This document shows positions 47,765 through 58,085 of a DNA stretch of 64,000 bases, in pieces. Positions within the stretch are counted from its first letter, which is position 1, and every line of letters starts with the position of its first letter. The notes under the pieces are model-generated. The model saw only the letters and a program-made list of their open reading frames with translations, had not been told where the DNA came from and did no database searches. A program made the position numbers and the translations under genes. The stretch comes from Loxodes magnus (Eukaryota > Ciliophora > Karyorelictea > Loxodida > Loxodidae): positions 333,600-397,599 of the forward strand of contig CAMPDV010000267.1 of NCBI GenBank assembly GCA_946699065.1, written 5' to 3'.

Positions 47765-47965
47765 ATTAATTTCGGATTGGAAGAGAAAAGAGATTTAAGG
47801 TTGTTTTTATCTAAGAGATTTACACTGGATGTCTGGGTTGGATCGGACTAATTAATTTCGGATTGGAATAGAAAAGAGATTTAAGGTTGTTTTTATCTAA
47901 GAGATTTACACTGGATGTCTGGGTTGGATCGGACTAATTAATTTCGGATTGGAATAGAAAAAAGA
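47765..47965. repeat. 86-bp tandem duplication, about 2.3 copies
   Basis: Units begin with ATTAATTTCGGATTGGAA at 47765, 47851 and 47937. The first two are nearly identical; the third is cut short. The units carry TGGATGTCTGGGTTGGATCG, GC-richer than the flanks. It lies at the end of RT copy d and may be a small 3' tandem repeat of the element. Confidence 0.85.
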
Positions 47966-48179
47966 TTTAAATCTTTTTTGGATGATAAAAGGCTAATAAA
48001 TCGACAACATAAGAAAGTTATAAATGAAATGAAAAATGAAATCAAAGGTTAAAAGTAATAGAAAATAAAAGTTTAAAATCAACAACCGATTAATATCTAA
48101 AAATTAAAAAATAAAAAAAAAACTAAAAATGTTGAAGAGAGAGTTTATCAATGAATGATCTAACCAATCATTTTATTTA
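47966..48179. other. spacer
   Basis: A-rich stretch with poly-A runs. Nothing recognised. Confidence 0.3.
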
Positions 48180-49400
48180 TGTGGTTTCACCATTGATATT
48201 TTGCCACAAATTATGAGAAATTCAAAAGTATGAGTATTCTTTGAAATTATCTTATCAGACCTGAATCTTCTAAATTTTCTTCCATTTATTCTAAATTTCT
48301 TCCAATAGATTCATTATATCATTATCTGAATAGTTATAGTCAATCTTCATCATTATGTCTTTTTAAAACAGTAGAATTCTATTTCTATCTATTACTTTTC
48401 CAACTCTTTCATTTGTCTTTAGATAGTTTAGCTATCTGTTAGTTTTTTCTGATGATATCGCAAGTTCCTTTCTACATTTTCTTAGAATTGTCATTAAGTT
48501 GCTAAATCATATTTTTATTTTTGTCCTCTTGATAAATTATTACTAATTCAAATATGCTCGTGTGATTTTGCTCTATAGTCTTTACCGTTTTTTTCTAATA
48601 AGGAAGAATTTTTTAAATATAACCCCATTATATTTTCTTTTATATATCTTGCAGAAAATTTTTAATGTGACAATCTTTTTCTTTTCTTTTGATTACTTGT
48701 AGATTTCGTATCAGATTTTCGAATTTGTAATTTCCTCACACTATTTCTTCAAGCCTGAGTTTAAGAAGGCTTATTTTTATTAGTTATCACTGATAATTAC
48801 GTTCGTGATATTTTCTATTAACTATTCTCTTTCTTCTTTGTATTATCTGCAATCTTCTATTATATGGATCTCATCTTCCTTTCTATAATTGCAGAATTAA
48901 AATGCTTCACTCTCTATTAGATTTTTTCTTTCTTTTCATTGTTTATTGTGCTCCATTGCATTTGGCCCGTAGTCTAAATAAGTATCATATTTCCTGTTTT
49001 CTGTGTTTGTTGAATCTTAGGAAGTTTGGTATTCCTTATATGAATTGTTCCATTAATTCACTTCTAATTTTTTGCAGGTGATTATATTTTACATTCGTGT
49101 AATGGAATTTACATCATTGTGGAACTAATTTTCCATCTATTCCTTTTCATTTTTCTTGTATTATTATTTCGTTATTGAGTCTGTTTCAAATATAGAGTTA
49201 TTCCTCTTTGGTAATTGACATAATCATCCATCCAATGTTGATTCTTAGTTTAGGAGCAATTTTCTTCTGAACGTTAACATACGTTATCACATATAGTATT
49301 TTAGTTTAAGGAAATGTAGTTCATTCTCCAGGATTTCGTTTTATGGGCAAAAAGGTCCATCTATTACAACTCTTAATGATCTAAGATGCATGATTTCCAA
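48180..49400 (-). mobile_element. retroelement-like C-terminal region (family 3), copy 2
   Basis: Minus-strand frame: YVITYVNVQKKIAPKLRI, NIGWMIMSITKEEQLYIW, EKWKGIDGKLVPQWCKFHY, NKHRKQEIWYLFRLRAKCNG. After a shift comes the knuckle-like SEAFQFCNYRKEDEIHIIED followed by CRQYKEERE. Four or more Trp are TGA. It parallels the 15690-16850 copy (FRLRPRYNG; HITEQCEEY). The upstream end meets the 3' end of LINE-1 copy b at 49417, so the two may be one chimera, or one inserted beside the other. A C-terminal LINE domain is likely, but no RT palm motif was found within it. Confidence 0.5.
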
Positions 49401-49416
49401 TTTATTAATTAATTAG

Positions 49417-52400
49417 TCGAAATATAATATTTTCAATATTTAAGAATAGTGAGACATAGTTGCAATAGATATAGTTTAGACTATAAATATTACAAATATG
49501 TTGAAAGATAAAAGTTTGTTAATTTCAATCAGTTTCTTCTTGTTCTTTCTCTATCATATATTTTTATTAATTTTCTTTGATGAAATTTTTCTTTTTTTTC
49601 TTCTAGAAACTCTTCTAACAACTCATCTTGTAGTTTAAACATTTCAAGACGCTTTTTGAGTAATTTGAAATTAAAATTTTTGATGAATTTGTCTATTTTA
49701 GGAATTTGATTTTTTGAAAGATGTTTGCTTATATAGTTTTAGTCATAAAGAATTAGTTTCTTTTTGTCTTTTTCTTTAAGAGCTTTATGAATTTAGAATT
49801 CCTCAATAATATCTGCATTTTATTAGCAATAAAAAATAAGATCAGTTTCATCAAAATCTTAGCCACATAAGCAAATAATGCTATATCTAACGTTAATGTA
49901 ACGATTACTGAATACTTATTGAAAATTATAAGAAAAATTTCTTAGTTTATAGATGAAATAATCTCTCTAATATAGTACTTATTATATTTGGTATAAGTAA
50001 TTTCAGGAAATACACTTTAATTATTTTATATTTAGTCTATAATTCTTTTTGCTGTTGGCATAAGTGTATTTCTAGAGAGACATTCCATTAAGAATTTATG
50101 CTTTATTTTTTATTCCTTGAGTTTATAAAAAATACATATTATTCTAAACAAATGACATGTCTCAAAATTATACAAATCGATACATTTTTTTATATGTTTC
50201 TAGTATGGTAAATTAAATTTAGTGCATTTTTCTAATAAAAAAGCAGTGTCTGAGTTAGGATTTTCTTTGCTGTATTATATCAATTTTTAATAAAAGTGCA
50301 TTAACTTTTGAGTTAAATTATGTGTAAAAAGAAGCCAGTTTAGATCAATAAAGCATGAATCATTGAATGTAAATTCTTAAGATCTAAACGCCTATCTTGA
50401 AATAAGCCTTTACGATTTTGCTATTTTGCTATTTTGCTTTTTATTCCTTTAATTCCAGAAATAGTAGCTCACGGAGTAATATCACTTCCATATTAAACTT
50501 TAGGCAAAATAAAAGTTCTACAAAGAGTTTTGAAGCTGAGAGGGGATACTAAAGCATATTTAGAAAGTATTACAGTAGCTTTTTAAATAGCTACTCTGTG
50601 TTTGGTAGCTACTGCTGTACAATGTAATTTGTAATTTTATTTTATTCCTAACTAATATCCTAAATAGTTAACTTCATCTTTTTAAGCAATTGGAATTCCA
50701 TTGAGCTTTAGAGTAATAGAAGGTTAGCTTTCTTTTCATTTATTTTTTTTCAAGAATTCTATTACTTCACATTTGGCTACATTAATTGTAAGTTTTACTC
50801 AATCAAAAATTGTAGATGTAGCTTGTAATAATTTTTAGGCATTTTTCTAGGAAGAGGATATTTGGATTAATTCATCAGCAAAGGCTCGTACTACGAAAGT
50901 TTTAGATAATATTTGAAATCCTAATTTCTTCTGATTATCTTCTAAATATCTTATAACAATATCATAGTATAAAATTGCAAGTACAGATGCATGACTACTT
51001 CCTTATAGTAATCCATTGTTATATTTAATTGTTCTTTTAAGATATCCATCAATTATAAACTTAGCATCAACATTATCATAAAATGATTCTAGTGCCATAT
51101 TAAGTCAAAGGTAACCTAAGTCTTCTAAGATGGTCAAAAAGTAATTTCCTAGATATGCTATCAAACATTTTTTCTACATCTATTAAAGTATCAATTAATT
51201 ACTTTTTATGAGATCATCTGCGATGCAAGTCTATAATTTACTAAATAGTTCAAATTTGCTAAATAGTGGAGCGTTTACGAATAAATCCATATTAGGCTGG
51301 ATGTAAAATGTTTCGTTCATAAATATAATGTTAAAATCTTTATGTTAGTGCTTTATCATAAATTTTAAGTAGACAGTTCAATAAAGCGATAGGTCGTCAA
51401 TTACATCAATTACTTTTGTTTCCCTTTTTGAAAATCGGAAGAATGTTTATTTTTTTCATTGCATTAGGTATTTTAAATGTTCTAAGCATGTTATTAATGA
51501 AACTTGTAATAATTTAATGCAAATCTTAATCACCATATTTAATAAGCTCAGCTTTAGACCCTCATTACCTGTAGCTTTATTATTTGCAAGCTAAGATATA
51601 ATTTTTTTAATTTCAAATCATGTAAAAAGAGGCATTTTTTATAAATGACTTAATTCCTAGTTTAAGATAAAAAATTTATTTCTAAATATTCCATCTATTT
51701 TTCTATTTGAGAAGTAAAAATCTATCTTACTTATTTTCGAATGTTTATCAAAAACGTTGGTTTCTCAATTTTCAATAAATTGCTGTTTTTATTTAAAGTT
51801 AAAATTCATCTAATTAAGAATTTTAGGGTTTATTAGATTCTAAGCTTGTTTAAACATTATTGAAGCATTTTTGTTAAGATCTTTATGTTTTTCCTTAGCT
51901 TTTTATTTTTTTCATTTCCAAAATTTGTGAAGATAATGTTTATAAGATTAAATTTTAAGCTAGTAAAGTTTGATAACTTCTTAATTATGACATCCATACA
52001 AAGCTAATGCGTTCTAATATGCAATATTATCTTTTTTTACTTGAACAAATAACATAGTTAAGTAACTTGGCAATTGATAATAGTTTTTTCTTTAATTTTA
52101 AGATCCAAGCGCAATCTCAGCATCATAACTAATAAGATCGCAGATGAATTGATACTAATTTTCAACATCGTTTTAACCAAGTTACTAGAATTTATAAAAT
52201 TATCCCAAAAATAGTTTAATAATAGTTTCTCGCGTTCAGATCCTATAATTTAGAAATTTTAAAGAGTAATCGTTATTGTTAATCTTATTCACTTCTTTTT
52301 AAATTATAATTTAATGTAATATTTAGTAGAAAATTATCAATATACAAATCCGAATTTTGGATAACTTTATAGTCAACAAACATCAGAATTTAAATGTTAA

Positions 52401-53335
52401 TTTGCCAAGAAGTAGTCATTACAATAGCATTAATTATTCACTCTATGAATAAATGTGTTGGACTCTTAATAATTTAAAATTATTAATTCATTTGCTTCTA
52501 TAAAGTCTAGTAATCTTTAAGTATTATTATTGATTTGTTATGAATTATTACCGTAGTTAGGAATTAAGGCATTAAAGTCGCCACAAAGGATAGTAGGGTT
52601 TTGGTCACTATTATTTATGATATTGTTAAGGTATTCATATGCAATGTCCTTATAAATATTTTATTTTTCATTTTTAGGCAAATAACATGATGCAATTATT
52701 AAATTTCTAACTCTCACGCTTATAAAATGTCTAGTAAGATTTGAGAAATCTAATTCATTTTAACAAGAATCAAGCTACTTTTTTACTAATAGACATACTC
52801 CACCTGCAAGAGTATTTGCATTTTAGTAATAGGTACGATATTGTTCTAAAACAATTGGGCAATATGTTTATTACGTTCATGCTGCTTTTATTGAAAAAAT
52901 GTTAAATTCATTATCAAGGATGAATTATTATAATGCCACCTGTTTACTAGCTAATGAGCTTATATTTACATGTCCTATTTTTATTTTCTTAGATTCTTGC
53001 GCTTCACCAGGGAGTCTTCCCTAATATACGCAAATATATTCAGTCCCTTATGAATCTATTTAAATATGTACCAGTTCTTTTTTATAATCAGGGTGTTAGT
53101 GGAAATATTAGATAAATGTAAATTAATTAGATCGAATAAGATTCTAGTAGTTTATTGTCTATTTTAATAACATTTTAGTTACTATTTACAGTTTCATGAG
53201 ATAATTTTTATTAATCGTTATATACCATCCTTGAATATTGTTCATCTAATATTAGTTCCTCCTTCACGAACCTTGTCTGATAAAGTTTTAGAGTTAAGGA
53301 GATTAAAAATTTTATCATAAATAAATAATTTGGAT
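49417..53335 (-). mobile_element. LINE-1 copy b: endonuclease plus reverse transcriptase
   Basis: The longest LINE-1 copy. The minus strand starts with a leader (DKIFNLLNSKTLSDKVREGG), then the endonuclease from about 53000: KIGHVNISSLASKQVALQQF, SIKAAWT (Trp as TGA), GGVCLLVKKQLDS, TILCGDFNALIPNYG (catalytic Asp present). After about 600 degenerate bases the RT begins, colinear with 30357-32600, and carries a QGSS motif B. Motif C reads AFADELIQIS: the second catalytic Asp is Glu, which should cripple polymerisation. The endonuclease glutamate is also not in its usual SET context (KAA). Frameshifts occur around 52350 and in the RT. It is an inactive but nearly full-length reference for the family. 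Confidence 0.85.
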
Positions 53336-53340
53336 TATAG

Positions 53341-53710
53341 AGCGCATAGCACTCTCGTTGGTGCGCAGCTCTTTAAATTAATTTTATTTAATGTCGAAAA
53401 AAAATTTTATGTCTCTCTGTCCCTGTTTTCCCTTCCTGCAGTACCTCTATTTTTTTCCTTCCAAAGCATATGATGCAATATGCGATTACGGGTATATTTC
53501 CCCGACCTATAATGAAGTTAGTTTCCTCCTGGCATTCAGAGTTCTTCAGCTTGTTACATAGGCTTTCTCTTGTCATTGATTTATCTTTCTCCGATTTATC
53601 CTCCGTCTGCGCTTATTTTTTATTTGCCTTGCTGGGCTCCAAGCAACATCCGAAGGAAAGGGCTTTTCACCCTATCTATATTTTAATAGTTATAAATTCG
53701 ATTTTATTTT
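53341..53710 (-). mobile_element. GC-rich repeat fragment with coding remnant, copy 2
   Basis: Second copy of the 39271-39640 unit. The minus strand has an ATG-led frame MTRESLCNKLKNSECQEE, IIGRGNIPVIAYCIICFGRK, ending IFFRH and then the stem-forming end (53341-53375). It abuts the 5' end of LINE-1 copy b, again at the TTATAGAGCGC boundary. Conservation of the frame between copies and the higher GC content set it apart from the neighbouring DNA. Confidence 0.6.
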
Positions 53711-54309
53711 TTTTAGTCAGTTATTAGTCTTTATAAATTCTTAATGTAAATTAAACTCTACTTTAAATATCCGTTTATATATTTTTTTTTTCAGTTGTAA
53801 TTTCTTCGATTTATTGTGATATTTAATATATTTTTTATGTTTTAAGCTTATTCTATAATATTAAAGTTTTGAATATTTAAGAATCATTTCATGTTTTTTT
53901 TTCTAGTTCATTGGGAAGTTATTGTTAAGTTTAATAAGAATATTATTCTTTTTAAAAGATGACGTGGTTATAAGTATAGTATTTTCATACTTATTCTTAT
54001 AATATTTATGAGTTTTATAAAAGATGTTTTTGATTTTAGCCTATATTTTTTGTTTAATTTATATATATTTTTTTAATATTTATCATCGAATATATGTACA
54101 AAGATTCTTTCATAGATCTATTTATTTATAATATGTTTTTGTTGATAGTTATAATTTTTAAAATTTCCATAATAATCTTTATATTAAAAAAAATGGATGT
54201 CGGCAGTTGTCAGGAGAACCATTGAACATTTAGTGAATTGTATAATAATAATAATTAATTATAGTGATCCCACCTATCAATAAGGTTCGTCACTTTTTAA
54301 AGTTTAATA
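53711..54309. other. T-rich spacer
   Basis: Very T-rich. No coding motif was recognised. A GC-richer patch GATGTCGGCAGTTGTCAGGA at 54193 precedes the CCHC copy. Confidence 0.3.
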
Positions 54310-54990
54310 GTTTTGTTAAAATTTCCATTTCCAGTCTTCTTCTGGGTCTTCTTCTTGAAGCACATATCTATCTGTGCTGTGTTCTCCCTTTTTTATTTTC
54401 ATAATCTTGCTTCAATCAATCTTCATTCCAAGCATTTGTTCATTTCTTCTTTGTCCTGCTATAATCACGTCTTCTAGAATTTCATGCCCTGCGTACATCT
54501 TTCTTCTATAAATTCTTCCTTCCGCAGTGCAATATAGTTTACTTATGGTTCTTCACAGCTCAAAATTTTCTGCTTTCTGTTTTTATTGGAATTAGAAGCA
54601 GTTTCTAACTTTGCGTCCTGGTCTCTTGCAGTATCAGCATCGCAGTATTTTCCTATTGGGAATATCTTTTATTGCAGGCTGTTTCTCCACATCCATAGTA
54701 TCATTCCCTGTATATTTTGCAAAAATATGCTTTCAGTTATTTCTGCGAATTAGTCGAATTTTTTCTCTAATCTTCTATTTTGTTGTTTCCTGTCTATTTA
54801 TTTTCATTTTTCATTTATTCTTATTAATTGTACATCAGGTGCTCTATTTTTCTTTCTAGTTCTTGAACTGTTCTTAGGAGGTTGAAATTTTCTTATTATA
54901 GCAATTAGAGTGCTTAAAATATATTTTATTGCTCGTAAGATGAATCCTTTTGAGAAGAGGTTTTTTACAAGAAGTTTTCCATTTTTTCCA
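54310..54990 (-). CDS. CCHC-type zinc-knuckle protein (54-kb copy)
   Basis: The minus-strand frame KILRCWYCKRPGRKVRNCFQ corresponds to the knuckle of the 34-kb copy, but the His ligand is Arg (C-x2-C-x4-R-x4-C). It continues FELWRTISKLYCTAEGRIYR, MYAGHEILEDVIIAGQRRN, GMKIDWSKIMKIKKGEHS and YVLQEEDPEEDWKW. The Trp of CWYC (54634-54636) and LWR (54553-54555) are TGA, where the 34-kb copy has TGG. The frame is uninterrupted for about 120 codons, better than in the 34-kb copy, yet the zinc site is damaged. It is probably an ORF1-type retroelement protein. Confidence 0.6.
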
Positions 54991-55019
54991 TTATATTTAT
55001 CGTATACTACATTGCAAGT

Positions 55020-55350
55020 AATCTCTCATAATAAATGTCACCACAGAAATGGTTGGATAGTTAGGAAGAGATATTGCTAGCTTTCTTAAGTATTCTCACA
55101 AGATGTATAAACGTTTTACTTCCATGCCTACTGATGATTTAATAATTATGCTTATTTGGACCTTTTATAGAGGATAAGTACATTTAATTTAAGAGTCGAG
55201 ATTCATATTTAATAAGAAGATTTCCCATATATTGAAGGTGACGTATCTTATTATGATAATAAAATTATATCATGAAGCATGTAAACATTTTACTTAATAT
55301 GAAATATTAATTATAAAAGTGCTGCGCATAAAGGAAGTGCTAATAGTTTT
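55020..55350 (+). CDS. small unknown protein, relative of the 18-kb ORF
   Basis: Plus-strand frame: EMVGQLGRDIASFLKYSH, KMYKRFTSMPTDDLIIML, HLIQESRFIFNKKISHIL and an end KVLRIKEVLIV. It aligns with YERLIDKPTNDL and KKLRANEVLRTL of the ORF at 18207. The nucleotide end GTGCTGCGCATAAAGGAAGT resembles the GC-rich end of the other family members. No start codon was chosen with confidence. Function unknown. Confidence 0.4.
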
Positions 55351-55731
55351 TATTTATTTAAATTTTTTTATCTATTTGTATTAAAGTCATTAAATTTTTA
55401 TCATTATGTTTTGCAATTTAATTTTTTTATAGTATTTAGGATTTTTTTTTTATTTAACATTTTCTCAGTATTCTTATTTCATTTCTATTTAAAATATTTT
55501 ATTATTTACATTTCATTTTAGTTTTATTTATATAATTATTTTTTATTTTTTTTAATTCAAAATACTAAATTATTTGTAATTACATTTAAGTTTTTAAATT
55601 CTATCTTAAATTTTTTTTGTATTTTATTATTTTTATGTTAAATCTTTTTTTTAAATAATAAAATTAATTTATCAATATTTATTTCAATATAATTAGTTTC
55701 TATATACTAAATTTTTTTAAAATCTTTATAA
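55351..55731. promoter_or_regulatory. AT-rich upstream region of the WD40 gene
   Basis: About 380 bp of extremely T/A-rich DNA with no coding motif, ending in AATCTTTATAA directly before the ATG. It must contain the promoter if the gene starts at 55732, but no specific element is identifiable. Confidence 0.3.
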
Positions 55732-58082
55732 ATGGATAGCAATCAATGTCCAAACTGTAAAAAGCAATTCAATTAAGACGAGAGTATCTAAGCAAATACC
55801 ATGTGGTTGCATTTCATGTTTAACTTGTCTTAAAACAGTTTATTAGGTTTTTTAAAAAACTGTTTATATAAAACATAACTAAGTCTTTAACATAAATCCT
55901 GAAGAGTTACAAGGATATCAAGTTTAACTACAATTTCAGTAAGAAGTTCTGCAACGGTAAGAGGCTTTAATTGATCAAATGTAAATCAATGAGTTGTTTA
56001 AGTGAATAAAGAATTACCAAGGCAAGAATTAAAAAGAATATAATAAGATAAAGGAAGTTATCTAGAATGTTGCTTAATTTATGCATAATATTTAGGCTCT
56101 ATCGTTTCATTAGATTTTAAAGATTTTATTAGACTAGTTTACTAGTAGTAGCAGTAAAGTTTAAAATTTATTGAATCGTTTAACTGAGCTTCAAGCAGCA
56201 AATCAGTTACAATAAGATTAAGCCTAAAGAATGGGTTAATAGTAAAATCGTTAACAGTAAAATGGTCAAGCCTAATAATAGTTTTAGTAAATCTTGCGAG
56301 AGATAGAAGAGTTAAAGAGAGAACAGAACTAACAATTAGACAGTTAAAACTTAAGAAACAATATCTAGGCATGCATGTTCAATTTTTTCAGATACTTAAA
56401 TGAGAATGCATAAGATCAGTAATTAACGTTGAATAAAGCTGAGTATTTAGTCTAAAAGTTTTTCAAGAAATTTAAGTTTACAAAAGGACATATTTAGCAA
56501 TAAATTCCTGTTGTGCAATAACAAAGTCAGATAAAATCGTAAAATACCGATCTCTAAATTAAAAAAGAAATACAAAATATCTGTTAAGAATAATAAGAGC
56601 AAGAAATTACTTAAAAATAAAGTCAAGATATCGTTTAGTCTAAAGAATATGCAATCAAGTTAAATATAGCTAAGAAGTAAAGACAAGTTATCGAAGGTAG
56701 AACTTTAGTTACTGCAATGGAATAAAAGTTTAATAATCTTTAGAATGATTTCAAATTTGATAACCGAGTAATTGAAGTTTGCTAATAATAAGCAAACTTA
56801 ATTATGCCTCTGATTCCAAACCCCTCTAATTTAATGTTAAATAACTAACTATTTTTCAGCAATTAAAATTTCCAAAATACTGACTTTACTAACTCTGATT
56901 TATCGGACACTACTTTCACAAATTGTAACTTCGCCAATTCAATTCTCTCATCAGCCAACCTATGTAACACTAAGTTCCTCAACTGTGACCTCTCTAACGC
57001 TAACTTTACCTCAATCTCTACTGAGCACCCACATATATTAACTGGACACTCTTCCTATGTCACTTCCGTAGCCATCTCTCCAAACTCTAATTTAATAGTA
57101 TCTGGCTCATACGACAAAACTCTTCGAATCTACAACATAGCTGAAGGTACCTGTAAGACCATGAGTGGTCACACAGATTATGTATCATCTGTGGCTATAT
57201 CCAGTGATTCAGAGTTCATCGTATCGGGAAGTGAAGACACTACTCTTAGACTTTACAATATCAAGACAGGTACCTGTAAGAACATGAGTGGTCACACACA
57301 TTATGTATTATCTGTGGCTATATCCAGCGATTCAGAGTTCATCGTATCGGGAAGTTCAGATAAGACGGTGAGACTATGGGACGTCAAGACAGGTACCTGT
57401 AAGACCATGAGTGGTCACACTAGTTTTGTATTATCTGTGGCTATATCCAGTGATTCAGAGTTCATCATATCGGGAAGTTAAGATTATACGGTGAGACTAT
57501 GGGACGTCAAGACAGGTACCTGTAAGACCACGAGTGGTCACACAAATCATGTATATGCTGTGGCTATATCCAGTGATTCCACTTGCATCATATCTGGATC
57601 GTATGACAAAACTATTCGTTTATGGAACTCTAAAACACTGTAATGTACAAAGGTCTTATCGGTACACACCTCTTATATCACTTCGGTAATATTCTCAAAT
57701 AACAACAATTATATCTTATCTGGATCTTATGACAAGAGTATAAGAATATGAAATATCAATAATGGATAGTGTGAATGTGTACTATTGGGTCATACAGACA
57801 CTGTGGGTAGTTTATCATTATCTAAGGACAACAATTGGTTGGTATCAAGCAATTAGAGCAAGTTCAAATCAGCCTAATCAAGTGATTACAACATTCGAAG
57901 ATGGAACTTAGGAAGGATATTGAATGGAGTAGACACAACTAACTAGTAATAGGTAAGTTCAAATCTACCACATTTAGTAGACTGACTTGAATAGAATATA
58001 CGCTGACTATGGCTCAAGTTTTAAGAATTGTGTACTGACTAATACTATAATGAGTGTGGAGGACATAGAGATCATCAGGTGA
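55732..58082 (+). CDS. RING-like / coiled-coil / pentapeptide / WD40 protein
   Basis: ATG 55732 to TGA 58080-58082, about 774 residues after removing one candidate 25-nt intron. A RING-like finger starts CPNCKKQFNQDE and, after a +1 shift at 55799, continues KQIPCGCISCLTC. A Gln-rich coiled coil follows (residues about 60-340). Then come pentapeptide repeats (DFTNS DLSDT TFTNC NFANS ILSSA NLCNT KFLNC DLSNA NF; about 385-430) and seven WD40 repeats with GH and WD/WN signatures (from about 57020). The propeller has the canonical seven blades, so this is a plausible protein-interaction scaffold or ubiquitin ligase. TGA is read as Trp at 56003-56005 and at the blade-6 WD Trp (57749-57751). Blades 2-5 are almost identical at DNA level. 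The gene is much richer in G/C over the propeller than elsewhere. The 55799 shift could be a sequencing error, a mutation or programmed frameshifting. Confidence 0.85.
57148..57640 (+). repeat. near-identical 123-bp WD40 repeat units
   Basis: GGTACCTGTAAGA-initiated units recur every 123 bp (41 codons) at 57148, 57271, 57394 and 57517. Blades differ by few bases, mostly in the GH-loop codons (DYV, HYV, SFV, NHV), the variable surface positions of a propeller. Flanking blades 1, 6 and 7 are diverged. Confidence 0.9.
57953..57977 (+). other. candidate 25-nt intron
   Basis: GTAAGT at the 5' end and TTTAG at the 3' end bound 25 bases. Removing them joins NQQQ to QTDLNRIYADYG and restores a frame that runs to the TGA stop. 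Without removal the frame shifts. Length 25 is not divisible by 3, so retention would change the protein. Such tiny introns are typical of several ciliates. Confidence 0.65.
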
Positions 58083-58085
58083 TTA

